Source: Syncephalis fuscata
Lineage: Eukaryota; Zoopagomycota; Zoopagomycetes; Zoopagales; Piptocephalidaceae
Length of the DNA stretch: 64,000 bases
Direction: 5' to 3'
Assembly: GCA_025786725.1 (NCBI GenBank)
Contig: JAHLTZ010000013.1
Coordinates: 558,001-622,000 of the forward strand
Shown: one piece after another, positions 1 through 12,226 of the stretch
Numbering within the stretch: position 1 is the first letter of the stretch
Layout: every line of letters begins with the position of its first letter
Notes under the pieces: generated by a model
The model's database searches: none
Seen by the model: only the letters and a program-made list of their open reading frames with translations
Told to the model about the DNA's origin: nothing
Program-made: the position numbers and the translations under genes

Positions 1-1
1 A

Positions 2-322
2 ATGGCAGAGCACCATGTGTGTATATTCCAATGCTATGCAAATCAAGCAATAGTCGTTGTCTCACTACTGGATGGCCGTATACAGCTGGAAATCTCCGCC
101 AAAGATGCTAATAGCGAATTTAAAAGCTTTGAACGAGTTGTTGGCTCATTAATTGCCGGTTACAATTATCAAACTAATCAATACTGTATTATTGACGTAT
201 TAACCGGTGAGCGAAGCATTTTTTCATTTCCAATACCATCAGTTAGACGTTGTATTTCTGTATTTGGGCACATGTTGATGACCAATGATAAAACAACACA
301 TGCAGTAAGCTTTGTTTTATAG
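2..322 (+). CDS. C-terminal part of an unrecognised protein (5' end outside window)
   Basis: An open frame runs from the window edge to a TAG stop at 320-322, giving up to 106 residues. The ATG at base 2 is probably internal, because the frame is open to the edge. The visible part mixes beta-strand-like hydrophobic stretches (for example CYANQAIVVVSLLDGRIQLE) with Gly and Tyr turns. That would fit the end of a beta-propeller or similar fold, but no family motif is recognisable. Only the upstream sequence can settle its identity. Confidence 0.5.
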   Translation: MAEHHVCIFQCYANQAIVVVSLLDGRIQLEISAKDANSEFKSFERVVGSLIAGYNYQTNQYCIIDVLTGERSIFSFPIPSVRRCISVFGHMLMTNDKTTHAVSFVL

Positions 323-810
323 CTGATGTAATACCAATGATTAGCTTGGTGTTCTATATTAATGATGCACGAGCTACACATATTAGAATATAGTATAAGA
401 AATCATTAATAAAGTATCCATTGTGTGTATACAGACTTAATACTAGATTTTACACATTATAAATAATTTCACTATACTAATAAATTCAGACTTGAAACAA
501 ATATTAGTAAATATAATCGTTTGACTCAGACTATAAACATTTACATTCTAAATTTAAATATTATATATACTACATTCATTACAATACTAATCGATCAGTA
601 ATAATAATAATAATAATAATAAGTTGTTATTGATATAATTAATAGATTTGCTTGTAAATAAGCCAAGAATATCTCTTATGAATTATTAACGCGAAACTAA
701 AACGTAGCTATTAGCTACTAGATCCGTGCCTATTACAAATATTTATATAGCCATTAGACAAAACCGTTGATAGATTAAATTTGGGTATCATATAAAGAAA
801 TAGATCAAAA
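323..810. other. AT-rich spacer with (TAA)n microsatellite
   Basis: This stretch lies between two gene 3' ends. It contains a perfect TAA/ATA triplet run at about 597-622 and no convincing ORF or RNA gene. Confidence 0.6.
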
Positions 811-1723
811 TTATCCTCGTAAGAATTGATCACATCGATCTTTACGACGTTCAGAATACTAAACAATAATCAGTTAGTCAACCAGTACCATTACTAGTTC
901 ACTAAACTTACCTCTTCAAAACCGATAAGCCGATGAAGATCCTCTTCCCGTATCGGATTATCCGCAATGGACACCACAACTACAGGCGTGTCGCGTAGTA
1001 CCTCGCCAGGAAAAGCCTTTAACTTATTGTTATCCAGTCTAAGCACCTTAACTGCTCGCATACGCCGCCAAGCAGTCGGTACTTCTGTTAACTGGTTGCC
1101 CATGCACCGTAACTCTTCCAAGGCCGTAGCATTAGCAAGATCAGGTGGTAGTGATTCAATTTCATTTTCGGATACATCAAGTTCGCGCAATTGTTCGAGT
1201 GCACCAATACGTGCAGGCAAAGTACGCAGCTTATTCCGCTGCAACTTAAGTGTACGTAGCTGCGATAAATCTTCAAATGGAAATGAAGTGACTGAAGTAA
1301 GTCGATTTCCACCAAGATCCAATGTTTCCAAGCGAGTTAATTGTGCCACCACCATAGGTAGTTCTAGCAATCGATTGTCACTCAAGGTCAAGTGACGCAA
1401 GTGATTTGCAAAACTAGCAAATTCATCTGGCCTAAATATAGTAATTACATTAGCCATGTAACAATAACAATAACAACAATAACTTACAGTATTTTAAGTA
1501 AATTTTTGGCCAAATCCAGCGACCGTAATTCAACTGAATAGATATCCGGTAATTCTTTGAGTTTGCCATTGGACAAGGACAGTATACCAGTCTTTTGAGC
1601 ACGCTCAAGCTGTGCATCCAGTGTTGCACTTATCTTGCGGGTTGGCGGTCCCACAATACCACCAGGACCATTGATACGACGAAAAATACGCTCCGCAAAC
1701 GTCTCTTCGCTATTGCGCGTCAT
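811..1723 (-). CDS. Leucine-rich repeat protein, LRRC57-like
   Basis: Spliced model: exons 1723-1488, 1431-912 and 858-811, giving 267 aa. Introns are 56 and 53 nt with GTAAGT donors and ATTTAG/TGTTTAG acceptors. The N-terminal ERAQKTGILSLSNGKLKELP matches the start of the LRRC57 family. It is followed by about eight 23-residue LRRs with the LxxLxLxxNxL pattern (such as LRHLTLSDNRLLELP). The last small exon supplies the tail YSERRKDRCDQFLRG, resembling the conserved [YK]xERF-type LRRC57 C-terminus; this supports the third exon, which an unspliced frame would miss. No signal peptide or membrane segment is seen. The family is cytosolic and of poorly known function. The start at 1723 gives a longer N-terminus than animal homologues. 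Confidence 0.85.
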
Positions 1724-2155
1724 ACCGTCTTCTTCGTTGGGCCAATAGTAGTTATTGGCTGGTGAGGTTCAAAAGATTCCTGCTACTTGCTTCACAGGCG
1801 ATACAAGCACCGTCAAGGATACTTTTGTGTGGGTATAGAGTTATGGCTATCGTTAATAACCGATAGGTAGAAGGTAGCTATTTGCAACTGCACAAACTAG
1901 CACAAGAAAAAGAGATAGATATAGTAAACCAGTGTAATGCTGGTCGTACTAAAATGAAATTGCGGCAATATTGATAACGACAAAGGGAGCAGAAAGGAGA
2001 ATGAAACGGACTTGCGTACTTATCACTCACACACACACACACACACACGCACACACAACTCTCCTTGTTTAATAGAGACAGTGGTTGTGCCACCTTTGAT
2101 TTAACAGACATTGTAGCACAGACATTCAGTGTATGTATTTTTACATAATAATAAT
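1724..2155. repeat. Intergenic spacer with (CA)n microsatellite
   Basis: A dinucleotide CA run at about 2025-2056 sits between LRRC57-like and the methyltransferase, both on the minus strand. A minus ORF (1878-2111) crossing it is a low-complexity artefact with repeated Cys-Val. Nothing else is recognisable. Confidence 0.7.
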
Positions 2156-3436
2156 TTATAAACGCTTTTGAATAATACTAAGCCCATCAAATAGCGGCCA
2201 TATCAGTACTTCTACTCGGTCATCTTGAGCCACATAACTATTAAATTGGTGCATAGCCATGGCAGCACGACGTACACTGGACCGGCTACTTTCAGCTAGA
2301 CTTGCCGATTCTCTTTCATCTGGTGCCATGCGCTCTTGTCCATTGTATCGACTACTTCCTTCACGGCTCCCGTGCGGTGAAATAAATAGCTCGCCCATTG
2401 TATTAGCTACTCGTACAGTATCTCCACGAAATAATACTAGTTCACTCTATAATTAATTAACTACAACAAACGATCTATCTATTTATTTACCATTATCCGC
2501 AATAATAAATCCATGATCTGCAAGAAGATTGCATTCCAAGATTGTAGTTAAATATGAAATATAGCCATTTTTATTGGCATCTATACCATTCATAAGCTTT
2601 ACATCATGCCATATCATCAATTACTTACCTAGAAATATTAAATCAAATGGCTTTTGAGTATTCAATCGCTGCAGTCTAATAACAAATATGAACAATATAT
2701 GAATAAACATTATAACATAAATGAGCACCACTATAACTATTTACATGGTATCAGCGTGGCCAATCTCAATCGTTACTTGTGCCGTAAGATTGGCCTTGTC
2801 GATCCATTCTTGAGCTAGAGCAGCCGCCGTTGGATCCCGCTCGCATGTAACAAGCTCAATAGATGCAGGGTCTATGTGTCGACGTTTAGCCGCTTCTATA
2901 GCACCGTCGGCCAGCCACAGTGCACTCTGTCCGGTAAAGCAGCCAAGTTCGAGTATCCGTCGCGCTCCGGTAATACTTACAAGCATACGCAGTGTTTGGC
3001 CCTGTAACGACGACACAGCCTGGTATGCATTACGAGTAAATTGAACGGCAGTTGCCTCCCGTAATCCCTTATGATACTGACCTAGATTGCTATCACTAGC
3101 CGGTGTGCTATAGTTTTGCAGGTAGCTATCGAGCGCAGCATACGGCAGTCGGTGGATGCCTGTTGCTTTACTATGCGTCGTCTCCTCCATGGACCGAATG
3201 AATTCGTTATACACCTTTGATGTGTAATGACGTGTCGTATTAGTGAACAGATATTTACGTTTGCATGGTAATTGGCGAGATAGTGTTGTTACAGATGCAT
3301 TTCTCGCGCAATAGAAGGCCCGTAAAGAATATAACGAGGCGTAATTGCGTAGGTGCATAGAGAATAGCGGTTGTTGCGACAATAACAGAGTGGTCTCGTT
3401 TCTCGACCAGCGGCAATAAACAAATATCATAATCAC
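2156..3436 (-). CDS. Class I SAM-dependent O-methyltransferase (COMT/CCoAOMT-like), possibly mitochondrial
   Basis: Four exons: 3436-2745, 2675-2629, 2580-2491 and 2436-2156; phases 2, 1 and 1 join cleanly to 369 aa. The SAM-binding motif I is visible as RRILELGCFTGQSALWLADG. The metal-binding and active-site region across exons 2-4 reads FDLIFLDANKNGY and then GFIIADNVLFRGD, diagnostic of the methyltransf_3 (CCoAOMT/COMT) family. The first ~85 residues are Arg/Ser/Tyr-rich and acid-poor, compatible with a mitochondrial presequence; a start at the internal Met (MHLRNYASLYS) is equally possible. The C-terminal ~60 residues are family-typical apart from a Ser/Arg/Glu-rich insert. Substrate unknown. 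It is divergent from MAK11, 125 bp away, so a shared promoter is likely. Confidence 0.85.
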
Positions 3437-3561
3437 TGTAATTCTTTTTTTTCTTTTTTAATACAATTTTCAATAATTGCTTTAGTGTTGGTAGCCTAAT
3501 CTATTTCCTCCTTATTAGCCATAGCCAGCGATACTTCTACTCTATTGAAGCTTATACAAAT

Positions 3562-5218
3562 ATGGTTGAGATCGCTAAAAAGACTAAGCAGAAGCAGTTG
3601 AGCCGACAGACCAAACGGCAAAAGACGAATGCACCGGCGGTAGAACCTGCACCTGCAAGCCAGGCGAAGAAGGCTAGAAAGACGAAGGAAAAGACGGAAA
3701 AAACGAAAAAGCCGGCTACGGCTGTGGCAGTAGCACCAGTAGTGCAAGAAGTATCAACTATAGACGATAGCTACTTCCGTGTTGTTACAGGTTCTTATGA
3801 ACGATTACTCCATGGTCTTGATATTTATTGGCCCAGTTTGACAAAAGAAAGCGATGAAGTATCGGAAGTATCGGCTACCGAGTCAAAAGATAAAGATAAT
3901 ACAAAGGTAAGTAGATATACTAGTATATTCATAACGATATTAACTAATGAGTATTAATAGCTACGATTTGAGCCAGTATTTGCTTTTCCAGCCCATATTG
4001 GCTGTCTAAAGGCTATAGGAGCAGGTGGTAACTATTTGGCATCAGGCAGTACAGATGAATTGATAAAGTAAGTTATTTATTGAGTAGTTTATATATAACA
4101 ATCATAATAATAACTAATGGATTATTTAGACTTTATGATCTTAAAAACCGAAAAGAACTTGGTACACTCATGCATCATGATGGTATGTTAAAGGCATGTT
4201 ATCAATTTGATTATTAATATAAATGTATAGGCACCATTACATCACTTGAATTCTGCAACAAAACACACATGATTAGTGCCGGTGATGATGGAAAGTTGTG
4301 TATTTGGCGCACAAAAGATTGGGAATGTTTAAGAATACTTAAAGGCCACACGTAAGTAGATATAGTATTCAATAGACAATCTAAATAATATACCATTAGT
4401 GGTGCAATCAATTGTGCTGATGTCCATCCAACAGGACGTGTTGCCTTGTCAGTAGGCGCCGATAGAACATTAAGAAGTTGGGATTTGACTATTGGTGGCA
4501 AGTTGACATCTAGCAAATTGAAGCAAGGTAAGTTTACTAGGAATTAATTATACCGCTATGCAGTTATATTTATATAATGCATTGTATAGCGGGTAACATT
4601 GTGCGCTGGAGTTTGACTGGTCAACAGTATGCCATTGTTACTGGTCGACAGATTGATATCTACAATGTAGCAGTAAGTAGACATTAATTATAATGATTAT
4701 TAATTATTAATAATAGTTTATTAATTTATAATATAATTAGAATGCCAAGATTACTCGTACATTCCTAACACGTACAACACTTCACTGTCTTCGTTACGCT
4801 AAAGATAAGGCAGGTCGTGATCTACTTGTACTCGGTGGTGATGATAAACGACTACGTATTTATCATGCTGATGAAGAAGAGCCTATCGTTGATTTTGTAG
4901 CACATGATGCTCGGTAAGTATAATATAGCACTTTTAGTGGATTTTAACATTTTTATTATTATCGATAGTATCAAGGATTTGTCTATTTTACCATCAGCAT
5001 CAACAACAAGACCCACAGTTATTGTAACAGTTGCTTCATCAGGACAAATACGTATTTGGGATCTTGAACACTTATTACTATTGGCCAAACAAGCTGATCC
5101 AGCAATAAAGACTACAGCAACAACGACAACAGCCAAATCAGTCACTCCATTAGGCGATTATAATACAGGTTGTCGAATTACTTGTGTATTGGCCGTTCAT
5201 GGATTTGCCAAACAGTAA
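3562..5218 (+). CDS. MAK11: WD40 ribosome-biogenesis factor MAK11/PAK1IP1
   Basis: Eight exons (3562-3906, 3961-4067, 4130-4182, 4231-4351, 4400-4527, 4590-4672, 4741-4913, 4969-5218) join in frame to 419 aa. A Lys/Ala-rich basic N-terminus of about 70 residues (nuclear or nucleolar type) precedes WD40 repeats. These contain GCLKAIGAGGNYLASGSTDE, LYDLKNRKELGTL, DGTITSLEFCNKTHMISAGD and INCADVHPTGRVALSVGADR, the succession typical of PAK1IP1/Mak11. In yeast Mak11 acts in 60S subunit assembly (handling of Rlp24). It converges with DBP7, another 60S factor, only 92 bp away; the pairing may be coincidental. Confidence 0.92.
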
Positions 5219-5310
5219 AAAGTAGCCACATTATTAAATAACCATAATAACATTAATAAAATAAAGCGTATTTGATTAAATGGTACAACATGAATATCAT
5301 CTATATTTTA

Positions 5311-8169
5311 TTACTTATTGCGTCTCTTTTTAAGACCGGCTGGTAAAAGTAGAGCCCGTGCATCTGATACAATGGCAAATTCATCATCATGAGCACGTTT
5401 AGCCGCTGCTTGCATCACGCGTCGTGCTTCATGGGCACCTGGCTCGCGTGGTTTTTGTGGTCGTTCAAATGGTCCGCTTCTCTTACGTTCGGCAAATTGT
5501 TCGGCTGAGCTTTGCTTTAACTTGCCGACCTCCTTAATACGTCGCTTCTTCTGCGTGCTGCTCACTTCGCCTGGCGCTTCACGTAAACCGAAACTCTTGG
5601 CCAAATGACCCAGATGCAAAAACTTGATGTGAAAGATGTGCTTTTCCGATGCAGCGTGTGTTGCATAAGCACGAACATGTGCTGTAAATGCCTCACGGGC
5701 TAATCTTGCCGCCTAATAAACAAATATATTAATGATCTATTTATAACTATTGTTATTATTATCTTACCTCGGGTTGGTTGGTAATCCATCGTTCAAACTG
5801 TAGTTGCAGGTTAGTGGCAGCTAGTTCAAAATCGCCACGACGTCCACCGCTATTACTACCGGTTAATCGACCAAGTATATCTTCCATAGCAATAAGAATA
5901 GTTTGCATGCCTTGCCCTTTTAATACATCGATATAGGCCATCTCACTAGGTAGTAGGAACAGTAGTGCATCGCCACCTCGACCTAATCGAGCTGTTCGAC
6001 CAACACGATGTGCATAGTCACGTATATCGCAGGGTGCATCGTATTGCACAATCTGGTCAACGTCAGGTAAGTGAAGACCACGTGCTGCTACATCAGTGCA
6101 TATAAGTACACCTTGTGTTGCAGCACAGAATTCAGAATAGACACGACTACGATCAGCCTGTACCATGTTACCATGTAACTTAAATAATGGAATATTAGGT
6201 AGTAGATGACCCATTAAAGCAATTGGTTGAGCTTTAACTACTCGTTTCTTTGTATTAGCTTCTTCTTCCTCATCCTCTTCTTCGCCTTCATTACTGCTAT
6301 CGTCAGTCGAATTGGCTGATTCGGCTATTTTGACTAAATCTTCTTTCGGTTTGGCTGTTTTGGCTGTTGTTGATCGGCCGGGTGTTTGTGTTTCTACGAG
6401 TAGTTTATAAATAAAATCAACTGATCCACAGCATGAAAGAAAGACAACAATCTTATTTTTACGTTCTTCACAACGTACACCACGTACACCCAATGCTGAT
6501 TTCAAAAAGGTGCAAAGTGTTACTAAGCGTAATTTGGCCGGCACAACAACGTATGATTGTCGTAACTGTTTGGGTGCAGCACCGGAAATACTGGCCACCA
6601 TATCCTCATTGCCTGCCATGTCCATTCCGTCGTTGTCGCTATTATCGATAGCTGCGTCGAATTTACCCGATTCAATGGCATCAGCATCGCCTTTTGTTCC
6701 TTTATTATCACTGGACGTGTTAAAGCTTGTCCTGCTAATTGACGGATATTTGGCTGTAATGTAGCAGAACATAGAATAATCTGTCGACGACGTAATAATC
6801 TAGACTGTAGCTTTTTAGTTAACGCATCGTTGCTTGTTACTAATTTGCAGCGCTGATCTGGACCAGTACCGCTATTATCGACAAATGCACGTCGCTCCTC
6901 AATTAGCTTTAGAATAGTAAGCAGTGTATCTTCAAATCCTAAATCTAATAGACGATCGGCTTCATCAAGTACTAGCCAGCGTAACTGTCCCACTAAAAAC
7001 GATTGCGTATTCTGTAAATGATCAAGTAAACGACCAGGCGTGCATACAAGAATAGTAACACCTTTGCGTAGGCGGGCCTTTTCTGACTGTCGTTTATCGC
7101 CACCGCTAACAAGTCCAGGTACTATCCAGTGCAATTTACGCACATTATTATCATTGGCAGTAGTGTCAACAGCCATATTGCTATCGGTATCAGTTGTGGG
7201 GCAATTGCTGCAGCTCCGCTTTTATACTGTAATAGTCGCTCCAATACAGTATAGACTTGTCGGGCCAATTCTCGTGTTGGCGTTAATACACAGGCGATGG
7301 TACCTAGTGAACGAAATGCTTCACGTGCTGCCGCTGAAGATGATGCCGTATAAGCTATATCTGGTGTAGCCTCTAACAACTGGTGTACAATTGGTAATAA
7401 ATAAGCCAGCGTCTTGCCCGATCCCGTTTCAGACTGTAAAATAGCATCGCGATTAGCATGATCCTTATTGGCCAGTGAATGTAGCATGTGTCGTTGAATG
7501 CCTGTTGGTTGTTTGACATTCATTCGTTCGGACAAGTGGTGGGCAAGGTCAGCGTTAAGTCCAAGTCCTGAAAAGGTACGATCGTCCAACACGCCATTGC
7601 TTATCGCTGCAGTGTCGGTACCGGCAGCCTGACGCGCTTTATCGGCCCTCCAACGATCAACACGAGAAGGTACGACTGGATTGGCCGTGAACAACGAGGA
7701 TGTTTGATCTCTTGTTCTTGCTGTTGCTGCCATAGCCGTATTATCGCTGGATAGATTATTGGTGATAGGTGTTGGCTTATCTGCAGCAATAGTTATTTGT
7801 GTATCGGCGGTAACACTAGCACTAGCATCACTGGCCACATTCTTCTTTACAGCACTCAATAACCAATCTGGCATTGTATCTGGTACATGTACTTGATGAC
7901 GTGGTTCATCATCATCACGTTTAGTTGTTGATGCTGCTATTGTAGATCCATTACTACTGTTGTTGTTATTTACGGCTAATGCTGGCTTGTTAATAGGCCT
8001 AGTATTACTTTCTAGCTTATTTGTGAGTGCTGCATTCGAATGTTGTTGCTGTCTACTCTTGATTTGCTTATTTGCCTTGTTACGTTTGTTGTTGTTTGTT
8101 GCTCCTACGACTAGCACCTCCACTGCCACCGCTATCAACGATATTTAGTAATAATGGGGCGTCATCCAT
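5311..8169 (-). CDS. DBP7: DEAD-box RNA helicase Dbp7/DDX31 (60S biogenesis), with frame breaks
   Basis: Main exon from the N-terminal region down to 5768, a 55-nt intron, then a last exon 5712-5311. Helicase motifs in order: GFxxLxF-like [27 protein letters not shown] (I), PTRELA (Ia), TPGRLLDH (Ib), [14 protein letters not shown] (II), ILCSATLQ (III), [20 protein letters not shown] (V), [14 protein letters not shown] (VI). The C-terminal [20 protein letters not shown] and [13 protein letters not shown] segments are the Dbp7/DDX31 signature. The likely start is the ATG at 8169 (MDDAPLLLN), matching the conserved N-terminal LLLN of this family. The frame changes three times: near 8,090-8,060, near 7,240-7,195 and near 6,720. 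The last two each behave as one missing base beside a homopolymer. Motifs are intact on both sides, so I read a functional gene with sequence errors, though a recent pseudogene or allele is possible. Confidence 0.88.
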
Positions 8170-8597
8170 ATTGAATCGTGCGTTTACAATTAATAATGGA
8201 ATAAAAAAAAGAAAAAAATTAGGCAGTATTGTGGGCGAATGAGCTTTGTTGTAATTTATTTAATTATTTTTAATATGTTTATTATACTACTAATAACTTG
8301 TTCTATGATAATGACTATTGGTGCTAAATGGCTTTTATTTACGCGCTATTATACTGAACATATGTTTTATGATAATGAGTAGCTTTTGTGCCAACTCTTA
8401 TTCTTTTAATACATATCAATGCTGATTTTTGACTTAAATCATCATGAAATCATCTATGTTAACTAAACAGTATACAATCTACATTACTACACTTTCCTTT
8501 CTCTTTTTTTACGTTTAATAGCATATATACATTGTATATACTTGTACACTCTATATATACCAGTTAGATATTGTTAGTAGTTATTTGCCTACTAGTT

Positions 8598-8690
8598 ATG
8601 TACAAACACCTTCTACACTATGTACTTGCATTACTCTTTTATAATTACCTTCATTACTCCGATCATTGGTATTAACAGTTTTATTAACAC
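8598..8690 (+). pseudogene. Decayed copy A of the two-exon secreted peptide gene
   Basis: The start matches the intact copies at 13634 and 18557 (MYKHLLHYVLALLF). A one-base deletion after the Phe codon shifts the frame, the exon-1 donor is changed (ACAATAAGTAC) and the cysteine exon is missing. The flanks, including the TATATATA box just upstream and the repeat sequence at 8.27-8.40 kb, match the other copies. Confidence 0.7.
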
Positions 8691-8754
8691 AATAAGTACA
8701 TTTATGGCTTTACTTTTACTATGAATTATTACATGTATATGGCAGGATAAATAT

Positions 8755-8885
8755 ACAATGAAATAATATAAATGGATAAAGGATATATGCATATTGAATA
8801 ATAAATCTATGATGATGAGTATTTGATGATTGATATCATTCACCACCCACCATCATATTCAATCTATTGAATATTATCAAGTTTA
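8755..8885 (+). repeat. Dispersed repeat tail, copy next to peptide copy A
   Basis: The sequence from TATGCATATTGAATAATAAA through GATGATTGATATCATTCACC to the CACCACCCACCATCATATTC end recurs at 39,720-39,810 (+), 39,160-39,250 (-) and 51,425-51,535 (-); the first part recurs at about 14,850 (+). It lies downstream of the peptide gene in copies A, B and E in the same relative orientation, suggesting it is the 3' end of one composite repeat. A TGATGACGTCA-like palindrome is embedded. Confidence 0.6.
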
Positions 8886-9563
8886 GTCATTCAATTTTCA
8901 AATAATATAAAACTATTAATAAATTGCTAATAAAAGGCATAAATAAAATAATTAACAAAAATAAAGCATTAATACTATTGTTTAAATGGATAGTGTACAT
9001 TTGTATTAAATATAATTGTAATCTAATTATTTAAGTATCAACCGCTTTTCTAATCAAATAAATAATGCCACTTTAACCTTAAAACAAATACTAAGCATAA
9101 CACTAAATAAACAATAGTAATAAATTATTACTATAATATTATGTTGCTTTAATAAACACTTATACACTTTATCAGAACTCTTTCAGCTCAATATATATAA
9201 CTCTCTTTTCTCTCAGCCGTCACTGCCACTTCATTTATTAGCTAACAAACTTAACAGGCATGCAATAACAATATCAATTGACACTTGACCGGATAAAAAA
9301 CCAAATGGGTATATATTCACTCCCTCCATCTGGAAAACCATGTCAAGTGATAGCATCAACAACAATGCATAATACTACTGTTAATACTTGTGCTGATGGA
9401 AGCAATAATTGGTATTGTAAATTGCATGCAAAATGATGATAAATGCGATCCAGATAACTTGTCGATTTGGCACCAATATTTGAAGAACTATAACAAGATT
9501 TGTTAGTGTTGTTTAGTAGTAATAAAGTATTATACATTTAGTTGGTCGTTGTTCATATGTAGT

Positions 9564-9848
9564 CTATGATGCACATGTGATGTGATTGTTTGTTGTTTGG
9601 GTACTGTTACTAAGTATTATACAAACATTATAAAAAATTAAACTAAAAAAGTTATTGAAAGCTGTTAATCGAGATAACAGCCAATAAAAAACTATATGTC
9701 CACCTGGAATACTGATAGTACTACAACTCGGGCATAAGTAACATTCGTCAGAAGCACATAGCTTTCTACCAGCTGCCGTCAAGATGACAATGTTATTTAA
9801 TAATGTTATAATGCAATGTAGCAATTCAAGTGCAGCAATAAACATCAC
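9564..9848 (-). CDS. Weak candidate: small secreted Cys-containing protein
   Basis: An open frame of up to 94 aa starts MMFIAALELLHCIITLL, a plausible signal peptide. It is followed by a C-x4-C-x2-C-x2-C cluster (KLCASDECYLCPSC), reminiscent of the spacing in the two-exon peptide family. The rest of the frame is hydrophobic and may be intron. There is no second copy and no conserved family, so chance is a real possibility. Confidence 0.2.
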   Translation of the reverse strand: MMFIAALELLHCIITLLNNIVILTAAGRKLCASDECYLCPSCSTISIPGGHIVFYWLLSRLTAFNNFFSLIFYNVCIILSNSTQTTNNHITCAS

Positions 9849-12226
9849 TAAACTACTGGTTCACCCAATTGTAGCTAATGTATAAAGCCAAACACACATA
9901 GATGTTGCAGTGTATTACAACTAAACAACACATGTCAAATGCTGATGTGCTATTAAAGTCACAATATAACAGCTAGTCTCCACTACAATATAATTAATTG
10001 TAGAAATAACATCTAATAATCATACGCTACAACTCGGAGTGGTGCACTTTCTTAATTCTCAAGCCTTGGACGCATGAACTAGATGATATTGAGAATAACG
10101 CTATATCACAATTGTTTAACAACACCCGCAAGTAAACAGTAGGTGATATATGGACACATCCACCCAGATGAACCACATACTCATCAATCCAGTGTGTGAT
10201 GGCAGTGTTCAGCAAGTTGAACAATACCAACACACCTCCAGCGCGCGTTACAAACAGGTGAGCACTAACATATGGCCACCCATCACAGGTCGCCGCATCC
10301 ATATGAGGGAAACACACAGCAATAACTGACTTGCTAAATACTGTTGCTGCGCGCTCTAGCCTTTACAGGAGGGAGCATAGAGCAGTATTAAGCTAATACT
10401 GTGCGCCCTAGCGTCCCCCATGAGAGAGCGTGCAGCAATACCGACTTATGTCCTATCACTGCACGCTCCAGCATCCCACATATCTCCGCACTACACTAGT
10501 ATACAGCCGCCTATTACGGGCAGCCATATAATTGTTGAGCTAGTATAATACAGCAGTCTGCAAATACTGTATTGCACATTCAACACAGCTCAAAAGCAAG
10601 AACACAGTATATCGTGATCAACCAACAAGGGGACCCCACACCACTGGATGTAACTACTAGATTTAATGCTAACCATTAACAAACAGTTTACAGCACATTA
10701 ACAACTAGAAACAGAAGAAGGCGAAGTAATGAGCAAAAGTAATCCAACACAACCTTATAAACTTCAAAACATATCTACCAATTAGAATAAACAATATTGG
10801 TAAATAGTATGTGGCAACTGTTCATTGGCGTATTGCAACTGACTGAACCTTCTAATGTCAGATACCATCTTATCAGTAAATTGGATTATAATCCCTTCTT
10901 TGTTTCCATATTTGCTCACTTTTTGCCTTCCATTTGCCGGTTATTTCCGCGCATAATCAGCATATCTACACTGGCTAGTTGAATCAATTGGCCAATGCAA
11001 CTGAAACATAGCCAAATACAACCATTCTTAATCAGTTGTACCACTACAATAGCGGCTCTTCCCAATGCTATCAATATTGTCAGGGTATAGCGGGTATTTT
11101 CACTTTCCCCCAAGTATTCTTGCCATTCGCACACAATTAAATCAGTCGATCCACCAATTTATTACTGTATTAGTTAAATAAAAATGACTACTTTTCTTTA
11201 GAAATATGGTCTATAACATAATTCACCGATTGAGTTTCAATGCTACTAAATAGAAATAAAATACACGTTGTTCATACTACATTACAAAGTCCGTTAAAGC
11301 TATAAGTAAAAACAGGAATAAACACGTAACCATATCGACTGCAAAGGCCAACATGAAAACCAGTATGATGTGGCACATGCATGCTTAGCCAAGTGACTAT
11401 ATAAAATACCGATATGCACAATAGTTTGCCATACAACTTAGGACTGAGCTATAGCATCAGTAAGCAGAACATACTACAGCGTATGTAGAATTAGTGTATA
11501 TGTACAATAAAGTATTATTATTATATTATTTTGAATACTAATAATATTTTGATATTATAAAAATGCTTACAGTTACGTAATTTGTCGCGCAATTATTTAA
11601 AAAATATGATGTCAATCATTATATTCGTTTATTTAATATACATATATAACACTTGAAACTTTAATGTCAAAATTAAAGCGTTATACTGTCATTAGAAAAT
11701 AAAGTGCATTGCTTCTTTGTCATATTTTTATTCATTACTATCAATCAACAAATAAATCTGTCACAATATAATTAACACGTTTATGCCAATTCAAACATTT
11801 TTTATTTGTTAGCATGTCAGCACATTGTACTACTTTTTTTCTTACTTTCTGCTTTGCATAACTTCTTTATTGCGTGTTGCTTAATTTTGAATTGCCTAAT
11901 GCATTTATAATCAAACATGTCACTGTTTCTTATCATTGTACTACTGTGCTTACCCTAAGTTATAATATTAACAAACAAATATGCCTACTTTGCTATAAAT
12001 ACCTTGCTATTTAACATTCATTAAATAAAATTATTATCCTTCAAATGCAATACTAGCATTCCGTTTTCAACACTTGTTTATTGTAAGTTAATTTGTTTAT
12101 TTAATAATACAATCACTAATTATTGCTATTACTACTACTGATTATTGCTATTTAAACATTAAGGTAATTTATTTATTTATTTAATACTAAACACCATTAT
12201 TAACAAGCAATCAGCTTGGAAACATC

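Larger units (their letters stand above)
8170..12226. other. Gene-poor accessory region
   Basis: About 4 kb between DBP7 and a kinase remnant. It holds a decayed copy of the secreted-peptide repeat (8.27-8.89 kb), a weak Cys-containing ORF (9.56-9.85 kb, listed separately) and a GC-richer patch at 10.32-10.50 kb in which a motif with GCGCTCTAGC / GCGCCCTAGC / GCACGCTCCAGC recurs three times. A TATA-like CTATATAAAATACC occurs at about 11,397. Apart from that Cys-containing candidate I see no supported gene. Confidence 0.5.

Noticed and set aside
1878-2111. 77-aa ORF (-)
   Set aside because: Its core is the translation of a CA microsatellite.
6433-6764. Plus-strand ORFs within DBP7
   Set aside because: They run antisense to helicase motifs in the region with frame breaks.
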